From the NCBI RefSeq assembly GCF_021043375.1, contig NZ_JAJNDV010000002.1, forward strand, positions 310,001 to 374,000: DNA of 64,000 nt. The letters run 5' to 3'. Positions 52,009 to 61,599 of this stretch are shown in pieces. The notes beneath the pieces are model-generated. The model was not told where the DNA came from, did not search any database, and was given only the letters and a program-made list of their open reading frames with translations. The translations under genes and the position numbers were made by a program. Source of the stretch: Sphingomonas sp. IC-56. Lineage in GTDB: Bacteria; Pseudomonadota; Alphaproteobacteria; Sphingomonadales; Sphingomonadaceae. Every line of letters starts with the position of its first letter. Within the stretch, counting starts at the first letter, position 1.

Positions 52009-53654
52009 ACACCGCTCAGGTTTCGGAACGCGCGCTGCTGCTCGCTCCGCTCGGACGCGACGCGGCGGTCGCTGGTGGCATGCTGGCGGAAGCCGGAATC
52101 GAGTCCGTCGCCTGCGGGTCCGTGCCCGAGCTTCTCGAGCTGTTGAACGGCGGCGTCGGCTTCGTGATCGTGACCGAGGAAGCGCTGGCGAACGCGGACC
52201 TGCACGCCTTGTCAGGCTGGATCAACGCGCAGCAGGAATGGTCGGACCTCCCCTTCGTGCTGCTCACGCGCCGGGGCGGCGGGCTGGAGCGAAATCCCTC
52301 CGCCGCTCGCTTCCTGGGCGTGTTGGGCAACGTCACCTTTCTGGAGCGCCCCTTCCACCCGACGACGTTGATCAGCGTCGCACAATCGTCGCTGCGGGCA
52401 CGGCGGCGGCAATATGAAGCGCGGTTGCGCCTCCAGGAGCTGAGCGACCTTACCCTGTCGCTCGAGGAACGGGTGCGGACCGCATCCAAGGAGCGCGAAG
52501 CGGCGCTGGCCCAACTGCACGAAGCGCAGAAGCTGGAAACGCTGGGTCAGCTGACGGGGGGCGTGGCGCACGATTTCAACAATCTGCTGACGCCGATCAC
52601 GGGCGTACTCGATCTGCTCAATCGCCGCTTCGGTGGGGGCGACCCGCGGACCGAACGGCTGATCGGCGGTGCGCTGGAATCGGCCGAGCGCGCGCGGACG
52701 CTGGTGCAGCGCCTGCTCGGTTTCGCCCGGCGCCAGGCACTTCAGACCCGGCCCATCGATCTGGCGGCACTGATGGAAGGCATGCGCGACCTGATCGCCA
52801 GTTCGGTCGGGCCATCGATCGAAGTGCAGTTGCGGTGCACGGCCTCGCTGCCCGCGGCGATGGTCGACCCCAATCAACTCGAGCTCGCGGTACTCAACCT
52901 GTGCGTCAACGCCCGCGACGCGATGCCAGAGGGGGGCGTGCTGACCCTCTCGGCCGAAGCCGCGGTGCTGACAACCGGTGAAATGCCCGACGTGGCGCCG
53001 GGCCAGTATCTGCGCCTGTCGGTGGCCGATACCGGCACGGGAATGGATGCCGAGACGCTACAGCGCGCAGTGGAGCCATTCTACTCGACCAAGGAGATCG
53101 GCAAGGGCACCGGACTGGGCCTGTCGATGGTGCATGGCCTGGCTTCGCAGCTGGGCGGCGGCTTCCGGCTGCGCAGCACACCCGGCGAAGGCACCTGTGT
53201 CGACCTGTGGCTCCCGGTAGCGGCTGATGCGGCGGTGAGCTTCCGCACGCATGACGCGGCGCTGCTGGAACCCACACGGCCCTTGTCGATCCTGCTGGTG
53301 GATGACGAACCGCTGGTGCGCACCGCTACTGCCGAGATGCTGCGCGAGCTAGGCCACAGCGTGCGCGAAGCGGCAGCCGGAGCGGACGCGCTAGCGGTGC
53401 TGCCCGGCCTTGCCTGCGACATCGTCGTGACCGATTACAAGATGCCGCGCATGGACGGCGCCGAACTGGCCGAGCGGATCAAGCTGCTCGACACAAGGCT
53501 GCCGGTGCTGCTGATCACCGGCTACACCGGCGCGGCCGACCTGTCGGCGGATCTGCCGCGGCTCGACAAGCCGTTCCGCCGTGCCGAGCTGCACGCGGCG
53601 ATCAACCGGGCATTGGAGGGGCGTGTGGATACCGTGGCGGCGCTTCGGGCCTGA
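52005..53654 (+). CDS. Hybrid sensor histidine kinase/response regulator coupled to KaiC-like protein
   Basis: About 549 residues from TTG 52005. The first 120 residues look like a receiver-type fold without a clear phospho-acceptor. A coiled linker leads to the dimerisation helix with the phospho-histidine H189 in GGVAHDFNNLLTPITGVLDLL (motif broken here to HDFNN). The ATPase domain has LNLCVNARDAMPEGG, DTGTGMD and GTGLGLSMVHGL. A C-terminal receiver has the acid pair in LLVDDEP and the acceptor D477 in VVTDYKMP. No membrane segment, so cytosolic. Coupled translation with the KaiC-like gene suggests the two proteins interact. Confidence 0.88.
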   Translation: MNTAQVSERALLLAPLGRDAAVAGGMLAEAGIESVACGSVPELLELLNGGVGFVIVTEEALANADLHALSGWINAQQEWSDLPFVLLTRRGGGLERNPSAARFLGVLGNVTFLERPFHPTTLISVAQSSLRARRRQYEARLRLQELSDLTLSLEERVRTASKEREAALAQLHEAQKLETLGQLTGGVAHDFNNLLTPITGVLDLLNRRFGGGDPRTERLIGGALESAERARTLVQRLLGFARRQALQTRPIDLAALMEGMRDLIASSVGPSIEVQLRCTASLPAAMVDPNQLELAVLNLCVNARDAMPEGGVLTLSAEAAVLTTGEMPDVAPGQYLRLSVADTGTGMDAETLQRAVEPFYSTKEIGKGTGLGLSMVHGLASQLGGGFRLRSTPGEGTCVDLWLPVAADAAVSFRTHDAALLEPTRPLSILLVDDEPLVRTATAEMLRELGHSVREAAAGADALAVLPGLACDIVVTDYKMPRMDGAELAERIKLLDTRLPVLLITGYTGAADLSADLPRLDKPFRRAELHAAINRALEGRVDTVAALRA

Positions 53655-53708
53655 GGGCATTCAAGGGCTCGCGACCGCCTCACCTTCACACAGGAAAGAC
53701 GCAGGCCC

Positions 53709-54899
53709 TCACACTTGCCTGCTCAGGGCAGCGATGCCCAGTTCCAGTCCGCGCAACTCGGCGAGCCCGCGCAGGCGACCGATAGCCGAATAGCCGGGGT
53801 TGGTGACCTTTTGCAGATCGTCGAGCATCTGGTGGCCATGGTCGGGGCGCATCGGAATACGCTTGCCGTGCTCGATCGAGATTTCGCGTACGGCTCGCAG
53901 CACGTCGGGCATGTCGACCGCGCCATATAGATGCGTCGACTCGTGAAAGACGCCCGGTTCCTCGATCGCGACATTGCGCAGGTGGAGGAAGTGGATGCGC
54001 GCGCCGAACCTCCGCACCATGGCGGGCAGATCGTTGTCGCTGCGGACGCCAAGCGACCCGGTGCACAGGCAAAGGCCGTTGGAGCGGTTCGGGACACGCT
54101 CGAAGATGGTGTCCAGGTCTGCCTGGGTGCTTACCACGCGCGGCAGGCCGAACAGCGGAAAGGGAGGATCGTCGGGATGCACCACCAAATTCACGCCCAG
54201 CGCGTCGGCAACCGGGCAAATGCGCGCAAGGAAGCTGACCAGATGCTCGCGCAGCCGCGCCGCATCGATGGCAGCATAGGCCTCAAGCGCTTGCTGGAAC
54301 GCGGCGAGCCCGAAGCTTTCCTCGCTTCCCGGCAGACCGGCGATCACGGTGCGGTCCAACGCCTTGCATTGGGCGGTGTTCATGCGGGCGAAGCGCGCCG
54401 CTGCCGTCTCCAGCACCGCGGCGGAATAGTCTCGCTGCGCTCCGGCCCGCCCGAGCATGTGGACATCGAACACCGCTACATCGGCGAGGTCGAAGCGTAG
54501 CGCCCGTGCACCATCCGGCAGCGAATAGGCGAGGTCCGTGCGCGTCCAGTCGAGCACCGGCATGAAGTTGTAGGTGACGGTGCGAAGGCCGCACTCGGCG
54601 AGATTCGCCAGACTATGCGTATAATTGTCGACCAGCGCTTCCCAGCCGGCGGCCTGCGTCTTGATGGCCTCATGAACCGGCAGGCTCTCCACCACCGACC
54701 AGCGTAGCCCTGCCTGCGCCACCAACTCCTGGCGCTCCCGGATCGCTGCCAAGGGCCAGATCTCCCCGTTTGAGATGTTGTGCAGAGCAGTCACTACGGC
54801 GGTGGCACCTGCCTGGCGGATGTCGCGCAGGCTCACCGGGTCGGCAGGGCCGAACCACCGCATCGCCTGCACCATGAACCCTGCCTGATCACTGCGCAT
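53709..54899 (-). CDS. uxuA: Mannonate dehydratase
   Basis: Dehydrates D-mannonate to 2-keto-3-deoxygluconate in hexuronate catabolism. 396 residues; MRWFGPADPVSLRDIRQAGATAVVTALHNISNGEIWP near the N-terminus (residues 13-49) is the UxuA signature, and CPVADALGVNLVVHPDDPPFPLFGLPRVVS and MRPDHGHQML carry metal-binding residues. ATG 54899 has GGAG seven bases upstream; ATG 54875 would suit the family start as well. It stands alone, without uxaC, uxuB or a transporter, and converges with the histidine kinase gene. Confidence 0.93.
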   Translation of the reverse strand: MRSDQAGFMVQAMRWFGPADPVSLRDIRQAGATAVVTALHNISNGEIWPLAAIRERQELVAQAGLRWSVVESLPVHEAIKTQAAGWEALVDNYTHSLANLAECGLRTVTYNFMPVLDWTRTDLAYSLPDGARALRFDLADVAVFDVHMLGRAGAQRDYSAAVLETAAARFARMNTAQCKALDRTVIAGLPGSEESFGLAAFQQALEAYAAIDAARLREHLVSFLARICPVADALGVNLVVHPDDPPFPLFGLPRVVSTQADLDTIFERVPNRSNGLCLCTGSLGVRSDNDLPAMVRRFGARIHFLHLRNVAIEEPGVFHESTHLYGAVDMPDVLRAVREISIEHGKRIPMRPDHGHQMLDDLQKVTNPGYSAIGRLRGLAELRGLELGIAALSRQV

Positions 54900-55330
54900 A
54901 GGAAGTCTCCGAAATAACCTGCCGAGCTACGCTGGGTGCAGCGGGCCCCATGAGGTTGGTGTTGGTAAGGGTAAAGGTCGTCTCCAGCGAAACCACGCAG
55001 CGTAGGAATGGAACCGCCAACGCGATGGCCAGTTGCTGCCGGCCTTCGGGAGTGTAGCATCGACCCCGCCAACGAGTAGCGCCATTCGTACTCACCGCCG
55101 CGCAGTCCAAATGCTCGCTCCCTTCGAGGGTCTCGGTGCAGATCACAGCTATCTAGCTGGCGCACCGCATCAAAACGGTCTTCCCGCTCTTCTCTTCGCA
55201 GCAGTCTCCGAGCAGACTGGCAGGCTGTCAGGCAAGCCGACGCAGAAGTGGTGGCAGGCGAAGGGTCTGATGGCATTTGCTGCAACTTAGAACAACCGTA
55301 TCGCGGTCAGTGCGGGGTGTTAGGAGCTCC
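54900..55330. other. Gene-poor stretch upstream of uxuA
   Basis: About 430 bases with no convincing gene. A minus-strand frame of 85 codons (54889-55146) is open but shows no recognisable family. The uxuA promoter should lie here. Together with the remnant at 55331 this looks like decayed coding DNA. Confidence 0.4.
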
Positions 55331-55441
55331 TTACAACAGCTTGTAGAACGTGATGGGAAGGTCACGCACTCGCCTGCCGATCGCGTTGAATACCGCGTTC
55401 GCTAGTGCGGCGGCCACGCCGGTGATGCCGATTTCTCCGAC
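55331..55441 (-). pseudogene. C-terminal remnant of a xanthine dehydrogenase-family molybdopterin subunit
   Basis: On the minus strand 36 residues remain before a TAA: GEIGITGVAAALANAVFNA followed by IGRRVRDLPITFYKLL. This is the usual C-terminus of IorB/aldehyde-oxidase type molybdopterin subunits (GE.G..G.A.AIANAVF.A.G.R.R.LP). It is preceded in frame by a stop codon at 55442-55444, and no further matching sequence is seen upstream, so it is a dead fragment. Confidence 0.7.
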
Positions 55442-55659
55442 TCATCGCACAACCGGGAGCCTGGATCGGGGATGTCGGCCCAAATCACACAGCGTTTCCT
55501 CAGTCAACGCGAGGCCGTTGGGCTGGCATGACCGTTCGCGCGTCATTCTTGCCAGCCGCGTTCCGATGCGCGATCCTTGCACCTGCGAAGCCGGCCATCA
55601 GTGCCTCTGACCTGGCCGAAAAACGTGCAAAATTCCTGAGAGGATGGGAAGAGAGCAAC

Positions 55660-57012
55660 ATGCGGATTCTCAAGTTAGCTGGCGCGATCCTTGTCCTCTC
55701 CGCTCCGGCGAACGCGCAAATCGTTGCGCAGCCTTCGGCAGGCACCCACCAGCGCGCTGTAGCTGCTGGCTACAAAGCTGCGCTTTACTGCTCGGGTATC
55801 TTCAACGCTGGGCGAACCCCGGCGCAAATCGATGCCGACGAACTGGCCGGCATCTATCCCGAGTACGACAAGATCGTGCCAGCGCTGGCAGCCACGGTCG
55901 ACAACGACCTCCGCTCCGTTGCCGTGACTTTCGATCCACAGCTTCCTCCACGGCGCGCGACATGGAGCAAAGGGCATGGGTGTGTGACCTTGCCGATCGG
56001 CAGCAAGATACCGACTGCGCGCGAGAGTGCAGGTGCGCCATCTGTCGCGGGTGCAGACCCGCGGCGCTGGCCACAAGGTGACGCCGGTATCTCGCCACGC
56101 TCGCTCCCCGCCCTCGCCCGAACGATCGGCGGCGCTTTCGATCACGCCTATGGCGCCGGCACTAAGACCGTCGGCGTGGTCATCGTACAGGGCGGCCGCA
56201 TCGTCGCCGAGCGCTACGCCAGTGGCTTCGGCCCGTTTGTTTCCAACCGTACCTGGTCCGTCGGCAAGTCCATTGCAGGCACGCTCATCGGCATGAACAT
56301 GGCGGGCTCCATCAACGACCCGGCATCAGTGCCGCAGTGGAAGGCCGGCGACCCGCGACAGTCCATAACACTCGACCACCTTTTGCGCATGGCCTCGGGG
56401 CTGCACAGCGACACCGCCGGCAATCGTACTGACGCCATTTACTTTGGCGGCACCGCTGTGGACGAGCAAGCGGTGTCCTGGCCCCTGGAGGCATTGCCAG
56501 GCACGCGTTTCCGCTACGCCAACAACGACACGCTGCTCGCGGTCTATGCCACACGACAGGCGATCGGGGAGGAACGGTACCGCAGGCTTCCGGACAGCCT
56601 GTTCGCGCCGATCGGGATGGCGCACACTGTCGCGGAGACAGACTGGCACGGCAACTACATCCTCTCGAGCCAGGTCTGGTCGACCGCGCGTGACTTGGCC
56701 CGGCTTGGGCTCTTCTGGCTGCAGGACGGTGTCTGGGAAGGCAAGCGCCTGCTTCCGGAAGGCTGGATGCACATCATGACGACGGCGAGCGGCCCTCAGC
56801 CTGCGAATGGTCCAGGCTATGGCGCGACACTGTGGCTGTTCGGCCCGGAACAGGGACTTCCCAAGGGCAGCTTCGCCGCTCAGGGCAATCGCGGGCAATT
56901 TGTGATGGTCATACCCTCACGGCAGGTGGTGGTGGTACGGCGCGGCGAGGATGGCGGCGCCGCGCGGTTCGATATCGCCCGCTTCGCCGCCGACGTTGCC
57001 GCTGCACTGTGA
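55660..57012 (+). CDS. Exported serine hydrolase of the beta-lactamase/penicillin-binding family
   Basis: 450 residues from ATG 55660 with a GGAAGAGAG site; the frame upstream is not family-like. Signal peptide ILKLAGAILVLSAPANA. After about 130 extra residues comes the class C beta-lactamase-like domain: SVGKS with the serine-lysine pair S200 and K203, and YAN with Y286. The third box near the C-terminus (about residue 400, QGNRGQFVMVIPS) is an altered KTG-type strand. Such proteins act as esterases, amidases or peptidases rather than lactamases. It is about 130 bases from the ThuA-like gene and could share an operon. Confidence 0.87.
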   Translation: MRILKLAGAILVLSAPANAQIVAQPSAGTHQRAVAAGYKAALYCSGIFNAGRTPAQIDADELAGIYPEYDKIVPALAATVDNDLRSVAVTFDPQLPPRRATWSKGHGCVTLPIGSKIPTARESAGAPSVAGADPRRWPQGDAGISPRSLPALARTIGGAFDHAYGAGTKTVGVVIVQGGRIVAERYASGFGPFVSNRTWSVGKSIAGTLIGMNMAGSINDPASVPQWKAGDPRQSITLDHLLRMASGLHSDTAGNRTDAIYFGGTAVDEQAVSWPLEALPGTRFRYANNDTLLAVYATRQAIGEERYRRLPDSLFAPIGMAHTVAETDWHGNYILSSQVWSTARDLARLGLFWLQDGVWEGKRLLPEGWMHIMTTASGPQPANGPGYGATLWLFGPEQGLPKGSFAAQGNRGQFVMVIPSRQVVVVRRGEDGGAARFDIARFAADVAAAL

Positions 57013-57143
57013 CAGCGGCCCGGCGATCGCTTGGAGTTGCCCCCTTTCGAAACTTTACGCATCTTATCAGAAGAGCGTCCAGCTAGCCGGACGTCTCACG
57101 CACCGCTTCGGTTCAGGCTATCGAGCCAGCAGGAGATTTCACC

Positions 57144-57935
57144 ATGGGTAAGATGCTGGCGTTGCTCGCATTGTTGACGATGGCTCAGGCAGCGCCTGAC
57201 CCACATTTGCCAACACCCACCTATGATGCCGTCGCACCTGTGCTTCCCAAAGGATTGAAGGACGCTGTCCTGATCATTTCGAAGACCAATGGCTGGCGGC
57301 ACATCGAGCACATTCCCCATTCGAACGCCGTGCTCGCCGATATCGCGCAAAGCCTGGGTCGGGCGAGCTACGTCACGGAGAATGCGGCGGTCTTCAACGA
57401 TGAACAGTTGAAGCGCTTTTCCATCGTCGTTCTCAACAGCACCAGTGGCGATTTCCTCACGCACGACCAACGCGCTGCATTTGCCCGCTTCGTAGCGCGA
57501 GGCGGCGGCGTCGTGGCGTTAAATGCCGCAGGCGACAACAGCCATACCGACGCGTGGTACAGCGACACGATCATCGGCACCAAGTTCATCGGACATCCAG
57601 GAGGCAGCGATCAGTTCCAGCCGGCGCGGATCGCCGTCGATCATCCCGATCATCCCGCCATGGCTGGCGTAAACTTGCCCTGGTTGCCGATCGATGAATG
57701 GTACTCGTTTGATGCCGACCCCGCAGCACGCGGCATGACCGTTCTCGCACGGATTGATGAGGCAAGTTACCGGCCCGGTGCCGAGCTGGCCATGGGATCG
57801 CACCCGGTTATCTGGATCAATCCGTCGACAAAGGGGCGCATTTTCTATTCTGCACTGGGTCACTCACCGGATGCCTATGACGATCCGAACTATCGGCGCA
57901 TCCTTGCCAACGCGATCAAGTGGGTCAATCGCTAG
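57144..57935 (+). CDS. Exported ThuA-like domain protein
   Basis: 263 residues with a signal peptide (KMLALLALLTMAQA) and a CAGGAG ribosome site. The ThuA-type glutamine-amidotransferase-like fold is visible: VLIISKTNGWRHIEHIPHSNAVL, VVLNSTSGDFLTHDQRAAFARFVARGGGVV (residues 95-124), and the typical TDAWYSDTIIGTKFIGHPG and KGRIFYSALGHSPDAYDDP. ThuA-like proteins are found with sugar-utilisation genes, often in 3-keto-sugar metabolism; the precise reaction is not settled. Confidence 0.88.
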   Translation: MGKMLALLALLTMAQAAPDPHLPTPTYDAVAPVLPKGLKDAVLIISKTNGWRHIEHIPHSNAVLADIAQSLGRASYVTENAAVFNDEQLKRFSIVVLNSTSGDFLTHDQRAAFARFVARGGGVVALNAAGDNSHTDAWYSDTIIGTKFIGHPGGSDQFQPARIAVDHPDHPAMAGVNLPWLPIDEWYSFDADPAARGMTVLARIDEASYRPGAELAMGSHPVIWINPSTKGRIFYSALGHSPDAYDDPNYRRILANAIKWVNR

Positions 57936-59016
57936 TCCGGAAGACGCGTATCTAAGAAGATCGTCGCCTAGCGCTGTCCGTAACGAGCGACGACAGGATG
58001 CGAAAACTTACGTCCTTCCTTTAGGGGCTGCCCGAAGTAGTCGCTCGTTCGGCATCCGCCATCTCCAAGGGTTACTTCGCCACCAGCTCGATCGTGGATC
58101 AAATATACGCCAGAGACCTCTTGGCGGGCGCGACCAGCATGCCTGACTCCATGAAAGGCGCGAGTCTCGTCCGCCCGTAGCCAAGCAAAGGGTCGTTCTC
58201 CTCGCCTCCCTTGAGCGTAAGCGGTCTAACCCGCACCTGACTGCAGGTACCCTGCCCGGCAAGCCACTGTCGGACTTTCAGCCGTTCTGGCAGCGGGTCC
58301 GGGCTCGTGCTGGTTTGAAGGACGTACGCACACCGGAATGATGATCTTGAGAGGGCAACGGAGCGGCTTGCCTCATCAGCGAACGCGAAGCCGTCTAGCG
58401 GGCTATCCACCAGGTCGAACTCTGCCGATGCACAAGCAAATCGATCCATCGGTCGCGCACGGCGAGGAGGACCAGCCGTGCGGAGGCCCTGGAGTGTTGG
58501 GAACAGATCAATTATGAACTCGCGGGAAGATCGCACGCGAGTCGGGTACCCAGACGGGCTGTTTTGTTGGTGGCGCCAAGTATCCCGAAATCCCTTTGCG
58601 GCGAGACGCACGTCTCGTTGTAGGGCGGAGCCGGCCAGCCCACATCATGCTCGACGCTCTCGGTCAGGGCCTCCCATCGTAGAGCCGCTGTTCGGGCGGG
58701 CGGTGAGCGGCAAGGCGTTTGACGTTGACTTCGCATTCAGCCTCGCAGACGGCGAAAACGGACTCGATCGGCGCTCATTAGGGCGATGGAGATCTCGGAG
58801 GAACTGTCGGCTTTCCGGACATGCAGGGGCGCCGCCGCCCGCCCGCGCTCCACTGAACTATTTGTTGGGCTATGAGCTACCTAACTTATTTGCAGACGTG
58901 CTTCGCGCCTCGCTTTCTGGTAACTAAAGGCCCTAACCCTCAATTACCTGCCAATGACTGCTTCGCGAGGGAGTTGAATTGTTGGCCCGCCGCACGGCGG
59001 GCATTCCCGAATGAAA
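57936..59016. other. Gene-poor region with decayed DNA
   Basis: About 1080 bases between the ThuA-like gene and the LacI-type gene. It holds the tyrosine recombinase remnant (about 58165-58341). The rest has only short frames; the longest, on the minus strand at 58099-58611, lies opposite the remnant and has no family features. Probably an old island scar. No attachment repeats or tRNA recognised. Confidence 0.55.
58165..58341 (+). pseudogene. Tyrosine recombinase (phage-type integrase) remnant
   Basis: An in-frame stretch reads VAKQRVVLLASLERKRSNPH, then LTAGTLPGKPLSDFQPFWQR, then VRARAGLKDVRTPE and a stop. The PGKPLSDFQPFWQRVRARAGL phrase (residues of two adjacent blocks) is what normally precedes the catalytic HDLRHS box of integrases; here the frame ends exactly where that box should begin. 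No start codon or upstream domain found. Confidence 0.7.
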
Positions 59017-60081
59017 TCATACGGGCATTGGGTTCCTCGGAACTGCGGTAGACTTCCGGATTGCAAGCGTCGCGGGAATTGCCGCCGGGCTGTCGCCGAC
59101 ATCCTTTCCGGTCCGTTCGGCTATGATCAGTTCGGCGGCGCGCGCGCTCACTTCCGCGATGGGCTGAACTACAGCGGTGAGTGGTGGATGATTGAAGCGG
59201 ACGATCGGGGTGTCGTCAAAGCTGATCACGGACAGATCATCGGGGACGCTCAGGCCCTTCTCGCGTGCGACAGAGAGCGTCGCCATGGCCATCTGATCGT
59301 TGCTGGCGATGATGGCCGTGGGTGGTCGAGAGCAAGCCAGCAACTGGCGCGCGGCAACCAGGCCAGAGCCGTAGCTGAAGTCACCATCCGCCAGTAGTTG
59401 CTCGCAGTTCAAACTTGCTTGCGCCATTGCGGCGCGCCAGCCGGCGATCCGCCACGAACTCAGTTCATATTCAGGGGATCCGGCGATCAGCCCAATCCGC
59501 CGGTGGCGAAGCTCGATCAGGTGCTCGGTCGCCAGTCGCGCTGCGCCCTCGTCGCCCATCGTCAGGGTAAAGCCCGGCCCTTCGGCAAGGGACCCGATCC
59601 GGGCGAAGCTGATGCCTTGCTGGGCAAGCAGGCCGCTGATCACTGGATTTTGCGAATGCGGCGGCGTGAGGATCACGCCGTCCGGGCGCAGCGCCGCGAT
59701 GGCGGCCAGCAATTCACGCTCGATATGGTCGCTGTGTGTATCGACCAGTTCGACGATTACGCGATATCCGTGCGGCGCGCAGGCAAGCATGCTGCCCAGC
59801 AGCATCTGGTCGACCCAATCGGTGCCCTGCCGCGCCCGCCAATCGGCAATGGTGCGCTCGCGGTCATTCAGCGCGAGGATGAGATAGGAACGCGATCCGC
59901 TCATCCGCTGCGCCGCGATCGAGGGAACATAACCAAGCCGGTCGATCGAAGCCTGCACCCGCTCGATCATCTCCGCGCGGACGTTAGGCTCCTTATTGAT
60001 CACCCGGCTGACGGTCTGGAGCGATACGCCCGCATCCGCCGCCACGTGCTTGATCGTTACCGCCTGTCGTTGCCGCGCCAT
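59017..60081 (-). CDS. LacI-family transcriptional regulator
   Basis: 354 residues. N-terminal helix-turn-helix TIKHVAADAGVSLQTVSRVINKEPNVR, hinge region RLGYVPSIAAQRM, then a periplasmic-binding-type effector domain (IGLIAGSPEYELSSWRIAGW; AIIASNDQMAMATLSVAREKG). It is the last gene on the minus strand of the halogenase operon, 18 bases after the first halogenase stop, so probably co-transcribed and perhaps self-regulating. LacI regulators in such sphingomonad islands respond to sugars, which hints that the operon is tied to glycan use. Confidence 0.92.
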   Translation of the reverse strand: MARQRQAVTIKHVAADAGVSLQTVSRVINKEPNVRAEMIERVQASIDRLGYVPSIAAQRMSGSRSYLILALNDRERTIADWRARQGTDWVDQMLLGSMLACAPHGYRVIVELVDTHSDHIERELLAAIAALRPDGVILTPPHSQNPVISGLLAQQGISFARIGSLAEGPGFTLTMGDEGAARLATEHLIELRHRRIGLIAGSPEYELSSWRIAGWRAAMAQASLNCEQLLADGDFSYGSGLVAARQLLACSRPPTAIIASNDQMAMATLSVAREKGLSVPDDLSVISFDDTPIVRFNHPPLTAVVQPIAEVSARAAELIIAERTGKDVGDSPAAIPATLAIRKSTAVPRNPMPV

Positions 60082-60099
60082 CGTGCCTCCTTCGCGGGA

Positions 60100-61599
60100 T
60101 CAGGCGGCACGCACGCCCGCGCTGCCGCAATAGCGTGCGACATAAGCGGCATGGTCGGGCAATTGCGAAACGGTACGCGCGACATTCTCGCGCAGGGTGG
60201 CAAGCAGCTTGTCCAGTTCCTCGTCGCGCAGTTTCTCGGCGATCGGGTGCCAGGTCCGTGGCGTGATACCCTGCCCCATCATCACCTGTACCCAACTGTT
60301 CTCGGCGAACAGCTCATCGTTCTTGCGGAACACCCGGCCAGTCTCCCGGAACAGCTCGATCCTGTGGGCTAGCGTGTCGGGCACTGGCATGTCCGCGACA
60401 TGGCGCCAGAACGCGCTGTCGCGCCGCTGCGTCACTTTGTAGTGGAGGATCAGGAAGTCGCGGATTTGCAGCATCTCCTGCATCTGCTGATCGTTGAACT
60501 CGTTTATGTCGCGCGCACTGATCTCGCGCAGCGGCATCATTCGTAACAGGCGCAAGATCGCGCGTTGGATCAGGTGTATGCTCGTGGATTCCAGCGGCTC
60601 CATGAACCCGCCCGACAGCCCGATCGCCACGACGTTGCGGTGCCATTGCCGCCGCCGGGCGCCCGCGCCGAAGCTCAGGAAGTTGGGCTGGACGATGGTC
60701 TTGCCTTCGATGTTGCCGAGCAGCCTTTCCAGCGCGGCATCCTTGTCTAGATAGCGGCTGCAATACACGATGCCGTTACCGACGCGGCTTTGCAGGGGAA
60801 TGCGCCATTGCCAGCCTGCATCATGAGTCATCGCGCGCGTATAGGGGGCTGCGGGCCTGACGCTTTCCGTCTGGATCGCGATCGCCGCATCGCAGGGCAG
60901 GTAATGCGTCCAATCGTCATGCCCGGCGTGAAGCGCCCCCTCGATCAGGAGCGCACGAAAGCCGGTGCAGTCGAGGAACAGGTCGCCTTCGATCCGCTCC
61001 CCGGACTCTAGGCGCAATGCAGCGACGTCGCCGCGCTCCGGATGCTGCTCGACCTGTGCGATTTTGCCCTCCACGCGCCGGGCGCCGTCGCCTTCGGCCA
61101 AGGTGCGCAGGAACTTGGCGTAAAGCCCGGAGTCGAGCTGATAGGCATAGTTCATCCGATCGTCGGGCAGATGAGCGAACTTGTTCTGCAGCGCGGCGGC
61201 AAGCTCCAGGCAGTAATCGTCATAAGGCGCGTCATGGCCGCGTTCGCGCCCCTGGAGCCAGAAGTGCTGGAATCCTGCCGCCCAGTGATCCTTGCCGGTC
61301 AGACCGAAGCTGTGGAAGTATCGGTCGCTCCCGTCCTTCCACCCGTCGAACAGGATGCCCAGCTTGAACGTCGCCTGGGTCTCCCGCATGAACTCGGCTT
61401 CGTTGATGCCCATCAGCCGGTTGAAGGTCACGAGCGGCGGAATGGTGGATTCGCCCACGCCGATCGTGCCGATCGCGTCGGATTCGACCAGGGTCAACTC
61501 GACGGCGCGGCCCATGGTCCGTGCGATCGCCGCGGCCGCCATCCATCCGGCGGTGCCCCCGCCTGCTACCACCACACGGCGCACGCGCGCACCGTTCAT
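60100..61599 (-). CDS. Flavin-dependent halogenase-family protein (tryptophan halogenase-like)
   Basis: 499 residues. FAD-binding VVVAGGGTAGWMAAAAIA near residue 9; the catalytic lysine K79 in ATFKLG; and the halogenase WxWxIP signature WQWRIP at 263-268. All key residues for hypohalous-acid chemistry are therefore present. Towards the C-terminus VVAIGLSGGFMEPLESTSIHL is the usual FAD-side motif. Family members found with SapC and cupin-8 genes near TonB receptors have unknown natural substrates. Its ATG overlaps the stop of the cupin gene. A flavin reductase partner is not in the window. Confidence 0.92.
   Translation of the reverse strand: MNGARVRRVVVAGGGTAGWMAAAAIARTMGRAVELTLVESDAIGTIGVGESTIPPLVTFNRLMGINEAEFMRETQATFKLGILFDGWKDGSDRYFHSFGLTGKDHWAAGFQHFWLQGRERGHDAPYDDYCLELAAALQNKFAHLPDDRMNYAYQLDSGLYAKFLRTLAEGDGARRVEGKIAQVEQHPERGDVAALRLESGERIEGDLFLDCTGFRALLIEGALHAGHDDWTHYLPCDAAIAIQTESVRPAAPYTRAMTHDAGWQWRIPLQSRVGNGIVYCSRYLDKDAALERLLGNIEGKTIVQPNFLSFGAGARRRQWHRNVVAIGLSGGFMEPLESTSIHLIQRAILRLLRMMPLREISARDINEFNDQQMQEMLQIRDFLILHYKVTQRRDSAFWRHVADMPVPDTLAHRIELFRETGRVFRKNDELFAENSWVQVMMGQGITPRTWHPIAEKLRDEELDKLLATLRENVARTVSQLPDHAAYVARYCGSAGVRAA

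Noticed and set aside
58099..58611. Minus-strand frame of 170 codons
   Set aside because: It lies opposite the recombinase remnant and has no family features.
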